This document shows positions 11,284-17,589 of a DNA stretch of 18,170 nt, one piece after another (the first letter of the stretch is position 1; every line of letters starts with the position of its first letter). Origin of the DNA: Chloroflexota bacterium (GTDB lineage: Bacteria > Chloroflexota > Dehalococcoidia > Tepidiformales > Tepidiformaceae); assembly GCA_963169135.1 (NCBI GenBank), contig CAUJEQ010000083.1, forward strand, positions 1-18,170, given 5' to 3'. Under the pieces are notes generated by a model. It had not been told where the DNA came from and made no database searches. It saw nothing but the letters and a program-made list of their open reading frames with translations. The position numbers were made by a program, and so were the translations under genes.

Positions 11284-11856
11284 ATGGCGAGCCCCGCGGT
11301 ACCCCGGTTACTGACGGCGGAGAAGTTCCTGCACCTCCCCGAGCCCATCGAAGGCGGCAAGATGGAGCTCGACCGCGGGAGGGTGGTCTGCATGAGCCCG
11401 GTGGGATTGGAACATGGTGAGATCGCGATTGACATCGCCTTTGCGCTCAAAGTCTTTGTGGACGCGCAGCGACTTGGACGGGTGAGTGTCGAAACTGGCT
11501 TTAAGCTTGCCGAAGACCCGGACCTCGTCCGCGCGCCCGACGTGTCGTTCGTGGCGGCGGACCGCCGGCCTGTAGGGGCTGGCCGCAGGGGCTTCGTCGA
11601 GGGCGCGCCGGACCTTGCCGTCGAGGTCATGTCGCCCGACGACCGGGAAAAGGACCTGCTGGCGAAGGTGGGCGAGTACCTCGATGCCGGTGCCGCCCGG
11701 GTCTGGATCGTCCGCCCGGCGACACGGAGTGTGACCGTCTTCCGGGCCGGCGGCGAGGTGACCACCCGCCACGAGTCCGCGACGCTCACCAGTGACGACG
11801 CCGGGTTCAGCGCGGAGGGGTTCAGTCTGCACGTCGCGGGCATCTTCGCGGAGTAG
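11284..11856 (+). CDS. Uma2 family (DUF820) PD-(D/E)XK nuclease-like protein
   Basis: A 190-residue protein with the Uma2 fold pattern: an N-terminal MELDRGRVVCMSP strand pair, a helix with His44, then VRAPDVSFV (Pro85-Asp86), APDLAVEVMSPDD (Asp110, Glu114) and EYLDAGAARVWIVRP. The Asp86 and Glu114 strands correspond to the PD-(D/E)XK catalytic core. The third catalytic residue is likely one of the lysines in the following helix (Lys123 or Lys128). The family is abundant in Cyanobacteria and Chloroflexota and has no settled biological role. The ATG at 11284 follows a -10-like TAGGAT by 6 bases, suggesting a leaderless message. A Dam-type methyltransferase follows 75 bases downstream. Nuclease activity is inferred from the fold only. 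Confidence 0.82.
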   Translation: MASPAVPRLLTAEKFLHLPEPIEGGKMELDRGRVVCMSPVGLEHGEIAIDIAFALKVFVDAQRLGRVSVETGFKLAEDPDLVRAPDVSFVAADRRPVGAGRRGFVEGAPDLAVEVMSPDDREKDLLAKVGEYLDAGAARVWIVRPATRSVTVFRAGGEVTTRHESATLTSDDAGFSAEGFSLHVAGIFAE

Positions 11857-11931
11857 GCCGGGCGTGGCCGTTGGCCCCTCCGCTCCATACGGCCGTTCGC
11901 GCGGGGCCGGGTGCTGCGCCACAATCACGCT

Positions 11932-12810
11932 ATGGCGAGGCCGTTTCTGAAGTGGGCCGGCGGTAAGGGCAAACTCGCGCCCACAATTCTCTCCGCCGCC
12001 CCCCCGGCCATGGCCCGGTACATCGAACCGTTCGCCGGGGCCGGGGCGGTGTTCTTTGCGGTCGAAGAAGCCCGGACGGGCACGCCGGCCCTCCTCGCGG
12101 ACGCCAACGCCGAGCTTATCGAGACCTACACCGTGCTCCGCGACGAGCTCGCGGCGCTGGATGGTGCGCTGGCCCGGCTGGCCGCGGAGTACGCCGCCGG
12201 CGACGGGGAAGAGCGGGGCGCGATGTACTACCGGGTCCGCGCCAGCCAGCCCTCGACTCCGGCCGGAAGGGCGGCCCGGTTCATCTTCCTCAATCGCACG
12301 TGCTACAACGGGCTGTTCCGGGTGAATGCTTCCGGGGGCTTCAACGTGCCGCACGGGCGCTACAAGAACCCGCGCATCCACGACGGGGCGCTACTCGCCG
12401 CCTGCTCGGCGGCGCTGCAGCGGGCCGAACTCCGGGTCGCGGATTTCGCCGGTATCTGCGAGGAGGCCCGGCCGGGCGACTTTGTGTACCTCGACCCTCC
12501 CTACCAACCGCTGAGCGTGACTGCGAACTTCACCGGCTACACCCGTGCCGACTTCGGCCCGGCCGACCAGCGCCGCCTGCGCGATGCTTTCGAAGACCTT
12601 TCGCGACGGGACGTTGCGGCGATGCTCTCGAACTCTGACCACGAGTTCATCCGAGGCCTCTATTCGGGCCTGGGCTACCGGCTGGTGACGGTGCCGATGG
12701 CGCGCGCGATCAACTCCAGGGGCTCCGCCCGCGCACCCGTGCCCGAACTGCTGGTCGACAACTTCGGCCGGGTTGGATCCGTCGGCGGGGAGGCGGCCGG
12801 ATCGCGCTGA
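11932..12810 (+). CDS. Dam-type (D12 class) DNA N6-adenine methyltransferase
   Basis: Transfers a methyl group from S-adenosylmethionine to adenine N6 in DNA. GATC is the usual target of this class, but specificity cannot be read here. In the 292-residue protein, the AdoMet site is formed by FLKWAGGKGKL (5-15) and EPFAGAGAVFF (32-42). The catalytic DPPY motif is at 188-191. FLNRTCYNGLFRVNASGG (119-136) matches the target-recognition side of Dam/DpnM proteins, and MLSNSD (231-236) follows. The ATG at 11932 is preferred to one at 11911, because the motif then starts at residue 5 as in relatives and CACAAT ends 6 bases upstream. The neighbouring Uma2-like nuclease is suggestive, but there is no recognisable restriction enzyme, so it may be an orphan methylase. 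Confidence 0.9.
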   Translation: MARPFLKWAGGKGKLAPTILSAAPPAMARYIEPFAGAGAVFFAVEEARTGTPALLADANAELIETYTVLRDELAALDGALARLAAEYAAGDGEERGAMYYRVRASQPSTPAGRAARFIFLNRTCYNGLFRVNASGGFNVPHGRYKNPRIHDGALLAACSAALQRAELRVADFAGICEEARPGDFVYLDPPYQPLSVTANFTGYTRADFGPADQRRLRDAFEDLSRRDVAAMLSNSDHEFIRGLYSGLGYRLVTVPMARAINSRGSARAPVPELLVDNFGRVGSVGGEAAGSR

Positions 12811-12815
12811 TCGTC

Positions 12816-12845
12816 TTGGCGACGGCGACCGCGTCTTGCTACGAT
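12816..12845 (+). promoter_or_regulatory. Sigma-70-type promoter TTGGCG-N18-TACGAT
   Basis: The -35 TTGGCG (12816-12821) and -10 TACGAT (12840-12845) are separated by 18 bases, just after the methyltransferase stop at 12810. Transcription should start about 7 bases further, at 12852-12853, which is exactly where a self-complementary leader begins. The same -35 hexamer and spacing recur at 14462-14491. Confidence 0.6.
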
Positions 12846-12852
12846 CGTCTCT

Positions 12853-13000
12853 GCATCGGGAGCGACGGGGCCCCCGGGGGCTCCGCTTCGCCCGAACGTC
12901 ACTTCGTTGCCGTGAGCCGGGGCCCGGCAGCCGATGCGGCGCCTTACGGCCGGCCACGGACCTACAACCGCCGCGTTTGCGGCGAACTTGGAGATCTGAG
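12853..13000 (+). other. Structured 5' leader or small RNA
   Basis: GCATCGG (12853-12859) pairs perfectly with CCGATGC (12931-12937), closing an 85-base element whose 5' end coincides with the predicted transcription start. Inside it, GGGCCCC (12868-12874) can pair with GGGGCCC (12919-12925), GGGC (12878-12881) with GCCC (12890-12893), and AACG with CGTT near 12895-12908. A separate hairpin, CGCCGC (12969-12974) with GCGGCG (12979-12984), lies between this element and the ribosome binding site at 12990-12993. It does not match any riboswitch or housekeeping RNA that I can recognise. The region is G+C-rich, so some pairing is expected by chance. Confidence 0.38.
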
Positions 13001-13474
13001 GTGTCGACAGGAACCACTTCCGTGAGCCAACGCGCATCGATCGATGCAGCGACAAAAAGCCATGACACGCTCGAGCTGGCCGAGCACGCGCTGCATGCCG
13101 CGCTGGGCCGGCCCCAACCTTCCCGCGAGCGAGCCTGGGCGCGACATGTGGCGACCGGGCTCCATGCAGCCGTTGAGGCCATCGAGGCCCACCGCCGCGA
13201 AGTCGAAGGGGAGCACGGGCTCTACGGCGAACTCCGGTTCGAAGCGCCCTGGCTCCTGCCGCGCGTCCACCAGTTGACCGCGCAGCTGGCCCGCATCCAG
13301 GCGGAGGCGCGTGACCTGACAGACGAAGTCCAGCGGGTTATTGAAGGAGACCTTCAGGGGCTCAGTGCGATCCGCGCTGACGCGGAGCGGATGCTGCTCT
13401 CCCTCCGCGACCTGCGGGCGAAGGAGAACGACCTGATCTTCGAGCGATTCAACGAGCCAGTGGCCCTGGACTGA
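13001..13474 (+). CDS. Small helical protein, hemerythrin-like in layout
   Basis: A 157-residue, almost wholly helical cytosolic protein without signal or membrane segments. Two in-frame GTG starts exist. GTG 13001 has GGAG (12990-12993) 7 bases upstream and is preferred. GTG 13022 has AGGA 9 bases upstream. The pattern WARHVATGLHAAVEAIEAHR (46-65), then EVEGEHGLYGEL and EAPWLLPRVHQL, and finally LRDLRAKENDLIFERFN (135-151) resembles degenerate hemerythrin/HHE four-helix bundle proteins. Candidate metal ligands are His49, His55, His64, His72 and His90. The last helix has Arg-Ala-Lys-Glu where a metal-binding His would be expected, so metal binding is doubtful. Family assignment is by resemblance only. 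Confidence 0.72.
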   Translation: MSTGTTSVSQRASIDAATKSHDTLELAEHALHAALGRPQPSRERAWARHVATGLHAAVEAIEAHRREVEGEHGLYGELRFEAPWLLPRVHQLTAQLARIQAEARDLTDEVQRVIEGDLQGLSAIRADAERMLLSLRDLRAKENDLIFERFNEPVALD

Positions 13475-13580
13475 CCCCGGCTGGGGACCTTCGGCGGTCG
13501 CGGCGCGGCCCTTCGTCCGTGACGGCGACCCCCGCGCCCTGGGTATCCTCGAAGGAGATTCTCGTCTGGAGGGTACCGTC

Positions 13581-14327
13581 ATGGGAAGGCTCGAGGGTAA
13601 GGTCGCGATCGTCACCGGCGCGGGTTCTGGCATCGGCCGGGCGGCCGCGCTCATGTTCGCCGCTGAAGGCGCGAAGGTCGTCTGCGCGGATATCTCCGGC
13701 GCCGAACAGGTGACAGCGCAAGACATCGGTAAGTCCGGCATCGGCATCAACACAGACGTATCGAAGGCGGCGGACATCCAGGCGATGGTCGAGCGCGCGG
13801 TCACGATGTATGGCCGGCTGGACGTGCTATTCAACAACGCCGGGATTGAAGGCCCGCAGGCCCCGACCGCCGACTACGACGAGGCCGACTTCGACCGGGT
13901 CATCGGGGTGAACCTGAAGAGCGTGTTCCTCGGGATGAAGTACGCCATCCCGGCGATGCTGAAGAGCGGCGGCGGGTCCATCATCAATACGGCGTCGGTC
14001 GCCGGGCTCGTGGGCTTCCCGAATATCGTGGCCTACTGCGCCTCCAAGGGTGCGGTTGTCCAGATGTCGAAGACCACGGCACTGGAGTACGCGACCGAGG
14101 GCATCCGCGTGAACGCGATCTGCCCGGGTGTGATCTGGACGCCGATGGTCGAGCGCTTCACGGGCACTTCCGAAGAGGCGCGCACGCAGTTCGCCGCTTC
14201 GCAGCCGGTGAACCGCTTCGGCACCTCCGAGGAGGTCGCCGCGCTTGCCCTCTTCCTGGCCAGCGACGAATCGTCGTTCGTCACCGGCGCCGCGCTCCCT
14301 GTTGACGGCGGTTTCGTCGCCCGGTAG
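13581..14327 (+). CDS. Short-chain dehydrogenase/reductase (classical SDR)
   Basis: NAD(P)-dependent oxidoreductase of 248 residues, with every classical SDR landmark. These are TGAGSGIG (12-19) for the dinucleotide, NNAG (85-88), the catalytic tetrad Asn111-Ser139-Tyr152-Lys156 (YCASK), and the PG motif at 182-183. Asp37 at the end of strand 2 (VCADIS) favours NAD(H) over NADP(H). The C-terminal VTGAALPVDGGF is the usual 3-oxoacyl-reductase/glucose-dehydrogenase-like ending. The substrate cannot be told from sequence. GGAGGG (13568-13573) lies 7 bases before the ATG. A weak -10-like TATCCT occurs at 13544-13549. The gene appears to be a single unit. Confidence 0.95.
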   Translation: MGRLEGKVAIVTGAGSGIGRAAALMFAAEGAKVVCADISGAEQVTAQDIGKSGIGINTDVSKAADIQAMVERAVTMYGRLDVLFNNAGIEGPQAPTADYDEADFDRVIGVNLKSVFLGMKYAIPAMLKSGGGSIINTASVAGLVGFPNIVAYCASKGAVVQMSKTTALEYATEGIRVNAICPGVIWTPMVERFTGTSEEARTQFAASQPVNRFGTSEEVAALALFLASDESSFVTGAALPVDGGFVAR

Positions 14328-14348
14328 CGCGGCCCGGAGCCGGCCAGG

Positions 14349-14480
14349 AAGAACAGAGTGGCACGGAGGCTCGGAGGTTTCCTGGTGGGGCAGTGGTGTC
14401 GCGTACTCCCCCGCGTTCTCCGCGCCTCCCTCGTCAGAAGACCTGGCGTCCTTCAGGGCACTTGGCGCCTTGGCGGCCAA
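14349..14480 (+). repeat. Low-complexity intergenic inverted repeat
   Basis: The left part (14349-14377) is a GGAGGC/CGGAGG-type stretch. The right part (14411-14433) carries its imperfect reverse complement: 14363-14377 matches the complement of 14417-14431 at 12 of 15 positions. A quasi-repeat of GGCGTCCTT / TTGGCGCC / TTGGCGG follows at 14444-14476. Such degenerate intergenic runs are seen in several high-GC phyla. It fills most of the 170-base gap before the methyltransferase gene, and its last part also supplies that gene's -35 hexamer. Confidence 0.5.
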
Positions 14481-14491
14481 CCGTGTTCGAT
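14462..14491 (+). promoter_or_regulatory. Promoter TTGGCG-N18-TTCGAT, leaderless
   Basis: TTGGCG (14462-14467) and TTCGAT (14486-14491) are 18 bases apart, the same -35 hexamer and spacing as the promoter at 12816-12845. The -10 ends 6 bases before the ATG at 14498, so the message would start at the start codon. Confidence 0.5.
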
Positions 14492-14497
14492 AGATGG

Positions 14498-15346
14498 ATG
14501 CGCAAGGACATCCACGAGGCCAACCGCCTTTCCTGGAACGCGGCCACCCAGGCTCACAACAGTCACAAGGGCGACCAGGCCCGTTTCCTCCGCGAGGGCG
14601 GTAGCACGCTGTTTCCAGAGGAAGTTGAGCTGCTCGGCGAGCTGGCAGGGAAGACCGTCGCCCATCTCCAGTGCAACTCCGGCCAGGATTCGCTCTCGCT
14701 CGCGAAACTCGGGGCGGCCGTGACCGGTATCGATATCAGCGACGAGGCGGTTGCGTTTGCGAGGAAGCTCTCGGCCGATTCGGGCATCCCGGCGACCTTC
14801 GTCCGGAGCGACATCTTCGATTGGTTCGCGGAAGCCGCCGCCGGGGTCGAGCAATACGACCGCGTCTTCAGCTCCTACGGCACGATCATGTGGCTGTCGG
14901 ACATCAACGCCTGGGGCCGGGGAATCGCCTCGGTGCTCAAGCCGGGCGGCGCGTTCGTGCTGGTGGAGTTCCACCCGTTCGGGTTGATGTTCAACGAGAA
15001 GCTGGAGCGCGACTGGCCGTACTTCTCGGCCGAGCCGATCCTGGATGCCGGCGTGGGCGACTACGTGGCCTACGCGAAGGACGGGCTGGTGCCCTGGGGC
15101 TACGAGGAGGGCGTGACCGGGTTCGCGAACCCCCACGGTTCGGGCGAGTTCGCCTGGGGCGTTGGCGATGTGGTCACCGCGCTGCTGGACGCCGGCCTCC
15201 GGCTCGAGGTGTTGCGCGAGTACGAGTACTCGAACGGCTGCCCGCGCTTCGACGGGTCGGTCCAGCGCGAGGGCGGCCGCTTCTACCTGCCGGAGGGCGT
15301 GCCGAACATGCCGCAGATGTTCGCGCTGCGGGCGCGGAAGGGTTAG
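14498..15346 (+). CDS. Class I SAM-dependent methyltransferase
   Basis: A 282-residue Rossmann-fold methyltransferase of unknown substrate. Motif I is HLQCNSGQDSLSLA (57-70), a Cys-x-x-Gly-Gln-Asp variant of the usual GxGxG loop. Asp79 in VTGIDIS is the ribose-binding acidic residue, and the post-I segment FVRSDIFDW (101-109) follows. LKPGGAFVLVEFHP (147-160) is the motif III strand. The N-terminal block WNAATQAHNSHKGDQARFL is shared by a family common in Chloroflexota and Cyanobacteria. The ATG at 14498 is chosen, because the frame upstream is Arg/Pro-rich intergenic repeat and a promoter ends 6 bases before it. It faces the minus-strand gene that ends at 15373. Confidence 0.9.
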   Translation: MRKDIHEANRLSWNAATQAHNSHKGDQARFLREGGSTLFPEEVELLGELAGKTVAHLQCNSGQDSLSLAKLGAAVTGIDISDEAVAFARKLSADSGIPATFVRSDIFDWFAEAAAGVEQYDRVFSSYGTIMWLSDINAWGRGIASVLKPGGAFVLVEFHPFGLMFNEKLERDWPYFSAEPILDAGVGDYVAYAKDGLVPWGYEEGVTGFANPHGSGEFAWGVGDVVTALLDAGLRLEVLREYEYSNGCPRFDGSVQREGGRFYLPEGVPNMPQMFALRARKG

Positions 15347-15372
15347 GCGCACCAGTTGGCCGTTGGCCCCGG

Positions 15373-15573
15373 TCAGCCCCGGTCGCGGCTGCGGTTTCCC
15401 CCCGCCATGCCGAGGAAGGGCGACCCGGCGCCGAGCAGGAACCCGAACTGATACCAGCCACCATCCCGCCCCAGGTTGTAGACGGGGTAACGCTCCCACA
15501 CGTCGAAGACGTGGACGATGAGCAGCGGCCACGCCGTCAGCCCGTTCCAAACGCCCCAGAGAAAGTCTTCCAT
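15373..15573 (-). CDS. Small two-helix membrane protein, conserved hypothetical
   Basis: A 66-residue protein starting at the ATG read from 15573 towards lower numbers. Two hydrophobic segments, about residues 4-23 (FLWGVWNGLTAWPLLIVHVF) and 39-58 (ending in GAGSPFLGMAG), flank a polar loop with a GGWYQFGFLLG motif. I recall similar small inner-membrane proteins, but no function is known to me. The longer open frame (to 15849) would run through the divergent promoter region, so the internal ATG is preferred. A TCTAAT hexamer lies 6 bases upstream of it, inside a perfect palindrome. The gene converges with the methyltransferase (27-base gap) and diverges from the thioredoxin-fold gene. Confidence 0.72.
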   Translation of the reverse strand: MEDFLWGVWNGLTAWPLLIVHVFDVWERYPVYNLGRDGGWYQFGFLLGAGSPFLGMAGGNRSRDRG

Positions 15574-15592
15574 GCGGGTATTAGATACCCGC
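15574..15592. promoter_or_regulatory. Perfect 8-bp palindrome over the minus-strand promoter (operator candidate)
   Basis: GCGGGTAT, a 3-base spacer TAG, then ATACCCGC form an uninterrupted inverted repeat that directly abuts the ATG of the small membrane protein. On the minus strand its centre reads TATCTAAT, which contains the candidate -10 (TCTAAT, 6 bases from the ATG). A dimeric repressor bound here would block that promoter. In a leaderless transcript it would be mostly promoter DNA and not RNA structure. Confidence 0.5.
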
Positions 15593-15628
15593 GCGGTGCG
15601 TTTGGCGAGGGGGAGGGGGGAGGGATGG

Positions 15629-15656
15629 GGCACGAGGCACGAGGCATGAGGCATGC
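15629..15656 (+). repeat. Four tandem copies of a 7-bp unit (GGCAYGM)
   Basis: GGCACGA, GGCACGA, GGCATGA and GGCATGC follow each other without gaps. A G-rich purine tract (15608-15630) precedes them. The array occupies the -35 region of the gene starting at 15671, and its last copy runs up to the -10 element. Confidence 0.7.
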
Positions 15657-15657
15657 G

Positions 15658-15663
15658 TACACT
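15658..15663 (+). promoter_or_regulatory. -10 element (TACACT) of a probable leaderless promoter
   Basis: TACACT fits TANNNT and ends 7 bases before the ATG at 15671. No Shine-Dalgarno intervenes. No consensus -35 is present; the heptamer array lies there instead. Confidence 0.45.
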
Positions 15664-15670
15664 GCGCGCC

Positions 15671-17236
15671 ATGGCCACACTGCCCCACTTCTCCCTGACC
15701 GATGCCGGCGGAACCGAGCGGGCCTTCCCCACCGGCCGCCACGCGCTCCTCTGTTTCGTGAAGGAGGACTGCCCCACGTGCGTCCTTTCGATGCCGCTGA
15801 TCCAGGCCGCGGCCGAGACGTTCGGCGAGGCGATGGACGTGTGGTGCATCGGCCAGGACGCCGAGGGGAACGCGGCGCTCGTCGACCGCTTCGGGCTGAG
15901 CGCGCCGATGCTCGACGACTCGAAGCTGCACGTCTCGTATCGCTATGACCTCGACACGGTGCCGACCGTAATCCTTGCCGGCCCCGGGGGCGAGGAGCTG
16001 GAACGGTTCGTGGGGTTCGGGCGCGACGACTGGCAGAAGCTGTTCCACCGCCTCATCACGGTCACGCTCGCGCCGCCGCCGGTGATCGACTGGAAGCAGT
16101 ACCCGGAATCGCGGCCCGGGTGTGGCTCGAAGTCGGTGGAACCGGGCATCGCGGAGCGCCTGGCCGCAGAGGTGGAGGGCAGCCCGCTCCGCGCGCGCCG
16201 GATCGAGGTCGGGGAGTCGGACGATGTTTTCGAGTTCATGTTCGAGCAGGGCCTGACCGACGGGTTGCCGGTCATCCCGCCTTCGCCCGAGCGCGTGCTG
16301 CGGATGCTCGGCGGCACGAGGCGGGACCCACAGGAGGTCATCGGCGTCGTGCCGCCGAACCTGGCGCCGGTGACGGTCGAGAAGACCGCGATCAACGCGG
16401 TGATGGCCGGCTGCAAGCCCGAGTACCTGCCGGTGGTCATCGCAGCGGTCGAGGCAATCACGACCGAGCAGTTCAACATGCACGGTGTGCTCGCGACGAC
16501 CCACTTCCCGACGCCGGTGATCATCGTGAACGGACCGATCCGCGACCGAATCGGGATGAACTACCGGATGAACGTGCTCGGCCAGGGGAACCGCGCCAAT
16601 GCCACCATCGGCCGGGCTGTGCAGCTCGTGGTGCGAAACGTCGGCGGGGGACGGCCGGGCGAGGTCGACCGTGCGGCCCTTGGACAGCCCGGCAAGTACA
16701 CGTTCTGCTTCGCGGAGTTCGAAGAGCGGAGCAACTGGGAGCCGCTCCACGTCGAGCGCGGCTTCCGCAGGGACCAGAGCACGGTCACGGTTTACGCCGG
16801 CGGGGCACCGAACGGCATCATCGACCAGCTTTCCCGTGGGGCGAAATCGCTCGCGACCAGCTACGGGCTGGCGCTGGCGACCGCGGGTCACCCGAAGCAG
16901 CACAACCACGGCGAGATCGTGGTGGTGGTGCCGCCCGAGCATGTCGACACGTTCGCGAAGGACGGCTGGAGTAAGGACCAGGTCCGCGAGCGCATCCAGG
17001 AAGTAACCGCCCGGCCGGCGCGGGAACTCGTGCGCGACGAGTTCTGCGCCGAAGGATTGACGAAAGCGCAGGCGGAGCGCATCGGGCTCGACACGCTGAT
17101 CCCGAAGTTCCGCTCGAAGGAGATGATCGCGCTCGTGGTGGCGGGTGGCGAGGCGGGCAAGTTCGGCGCGTACCTTGGCGGGTGGGTGAGCGGCCCGATG
17201 GGGAGCCAGATGACGACGGTGGCGATCGAGGAGTAG
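15671..17236 (+). CDS. Thioredoxin-fold domain fused to a large TDGLP-motif domain
   Basis: A 521-residue protein without signal peptide or membrane helices. Residues 1-130 are a thioredoxin/peroxiredoxin-type fold: the active site is DCPTC with Cys34 and Cys37, and the cis-proline Pro98 lies in DTVPTVIL. A linker with a Cys-Gly-Ser (151-153) leads to a ~350-residue domain. That domain opens with TDGLPVIPPSPERV (197-210) and continues with NAVMAGCKPEYLPVV (Cys248), NGPIRDRIGMN, QGNRANATIGRA, GQPGKYTFCFAE (Cys346) and EPLHVERGF. I have seen this domain in uncharacterised proteins, some grouped with UGSC-type (seleno)proteins, but the assignment is uncertain. A thiol-dependent reductase or isomerase is plausible inference. 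The ATG at 15671 is preferred over 15653, because the -10-like TACACT lies between them. Confidence 0.82.
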   Translation: MATLPHFSLTDAGGTERAFPTGRHALLCFVKEDCPTCVLSMPLIQAAAETFGEAMDVWCIGQDAEGNAALVDRFGLSAPMLDDSKLHVSYRYDLDTVPTVILAGPGGEELERFVGFGRDDWQKLFHRLITVTLAPPPVIDWKQYPESRPGCGSKSVEPGIAERLAAEVEGSPLRARRIEVGESDDVFEFMFEQGLTDGLPVIPPSPERVLRMLGGTRRDPQEVIGVVPPNLAPVTVEKTAINAVMAGCKPEYLPVVIAAVEAITTEQFNMHGVLATTHFPTPVIIVNGPIRDRIGMNYRMNVLGQGNRANATIGRAVQLVVRNVGGGRPGEVDRAALGQPGKYTFCFAEFEERSNWEPLHVERGFRRDQSTVTVYAGGAPNGIIDQLSRGAKSLATSYGLALATAGHPKQHNHGEIVVVVPPEHVDTFAKDGWSKDQVRERIQEVTARPARELVRDEFCAEGLTKAQAERIGLDTLIPKFRSKEMIALVVAGGEAGKFGAYLGGWVSGPMGSQMTTVAIEE

Positions 17237-17245
17237 AGGCGGCGT

Positions 17246-17282
17246 GAGGTGGCAGGGGCGTATGGCGATACGACCCCACCTC
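17246..17282 (+). terminator. Long hairpin after the thioredoxin-fold gene, no U-tract
   Basis: GAGGTGG (17246-17252) pairs with CCACCTC (17276-17282). Nested inside, CGTAT (17259-17263) and ATACG (17268-17272) close a GGCG tetraloop. It lies 10 bases after the stop codon, where a transcript end is expected, but no T-run follows. It could stabilise the 3' end or act as a U-less terminator. Confidence 0.42.
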
Positions 17283-17412
17283 GCAGATGACGGCGGTGGC
17301 GGTGGGTAAGCAGGCCAGGACGCGACATAAAGCACAGTAGCGGGCGTGCCTCCTGCTCTACATCTTTCGGTCCCCGAAACGTGAGCCCTCCGGCCCTCAT
17401 CGCACGGTTGCC

Positions 17413-17529
17413 GGTGGGTTACGGTGAGGTTGCCGAATTCACTCACCCACGCTTGAAGAAGCGATATCGCGGGCACACCCACCGCCGGACAGCCCATGGC
17501 GCATGCCATAGGGCCGGTTGCGGCTGTCC
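17413..17529 (+). other. Leader region with competing stems
   Basis: This lies within the 353-base non-coding stretch 17237-17589. GGTGGGT (17413-17419) can pair with ACCCACC (17478-17484). Its GTGGGT (17414-17419) can instead pair with ACCCAC (17445-17450), while GGTGAG (17423-17428) pairs with CTCACC (17442-17447). These choices exclude one another. Downstream, GGACAGCC (17487-17494) pairs with GGCTGTCC (17522-17529) around an inner ATGGC/GCCAT hairpin (17496-17509). The arrangement recalls a regulatory leader of the secreted-protein gene. The part 17530-17574 also contains GGGAACCGGAGGCGCACC, partly like pieces of known riboswitches, but no family fits as a whole. Confidence 0.35.
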
Positions 17530-17589
17530 CGCTCCGACCAGCGTCCCCGGGAACCGGAGGCGCACCGAAAGAACGAGGAGTCAGTACGA

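Noticed and set aside
12853..12937. Candidate SRP (4.5S) or 6S RNA
   Set aside because: The SRP apical motif with GGAA-type tetraloop and the 6S open bubble are not present, and the length does not fit 6S.
15581..17509. 642-codon open frame on the minus strand, and other long antisense frames such as 5582-7360 and 2691-3908
   Set aside because: They mirror well-supported + strand genes, are Arg/His/Asp-rich with no domain motifs, and are expected from high third-position G+C.
17520..17580. Fragments resembling c-di-AMP or cobalamin riboswitch sequence (GGGAACCGG, GGCGCACC)
   Set aside because: Only short pieces match; the remaining conserved parts of either class are missing in the right order.
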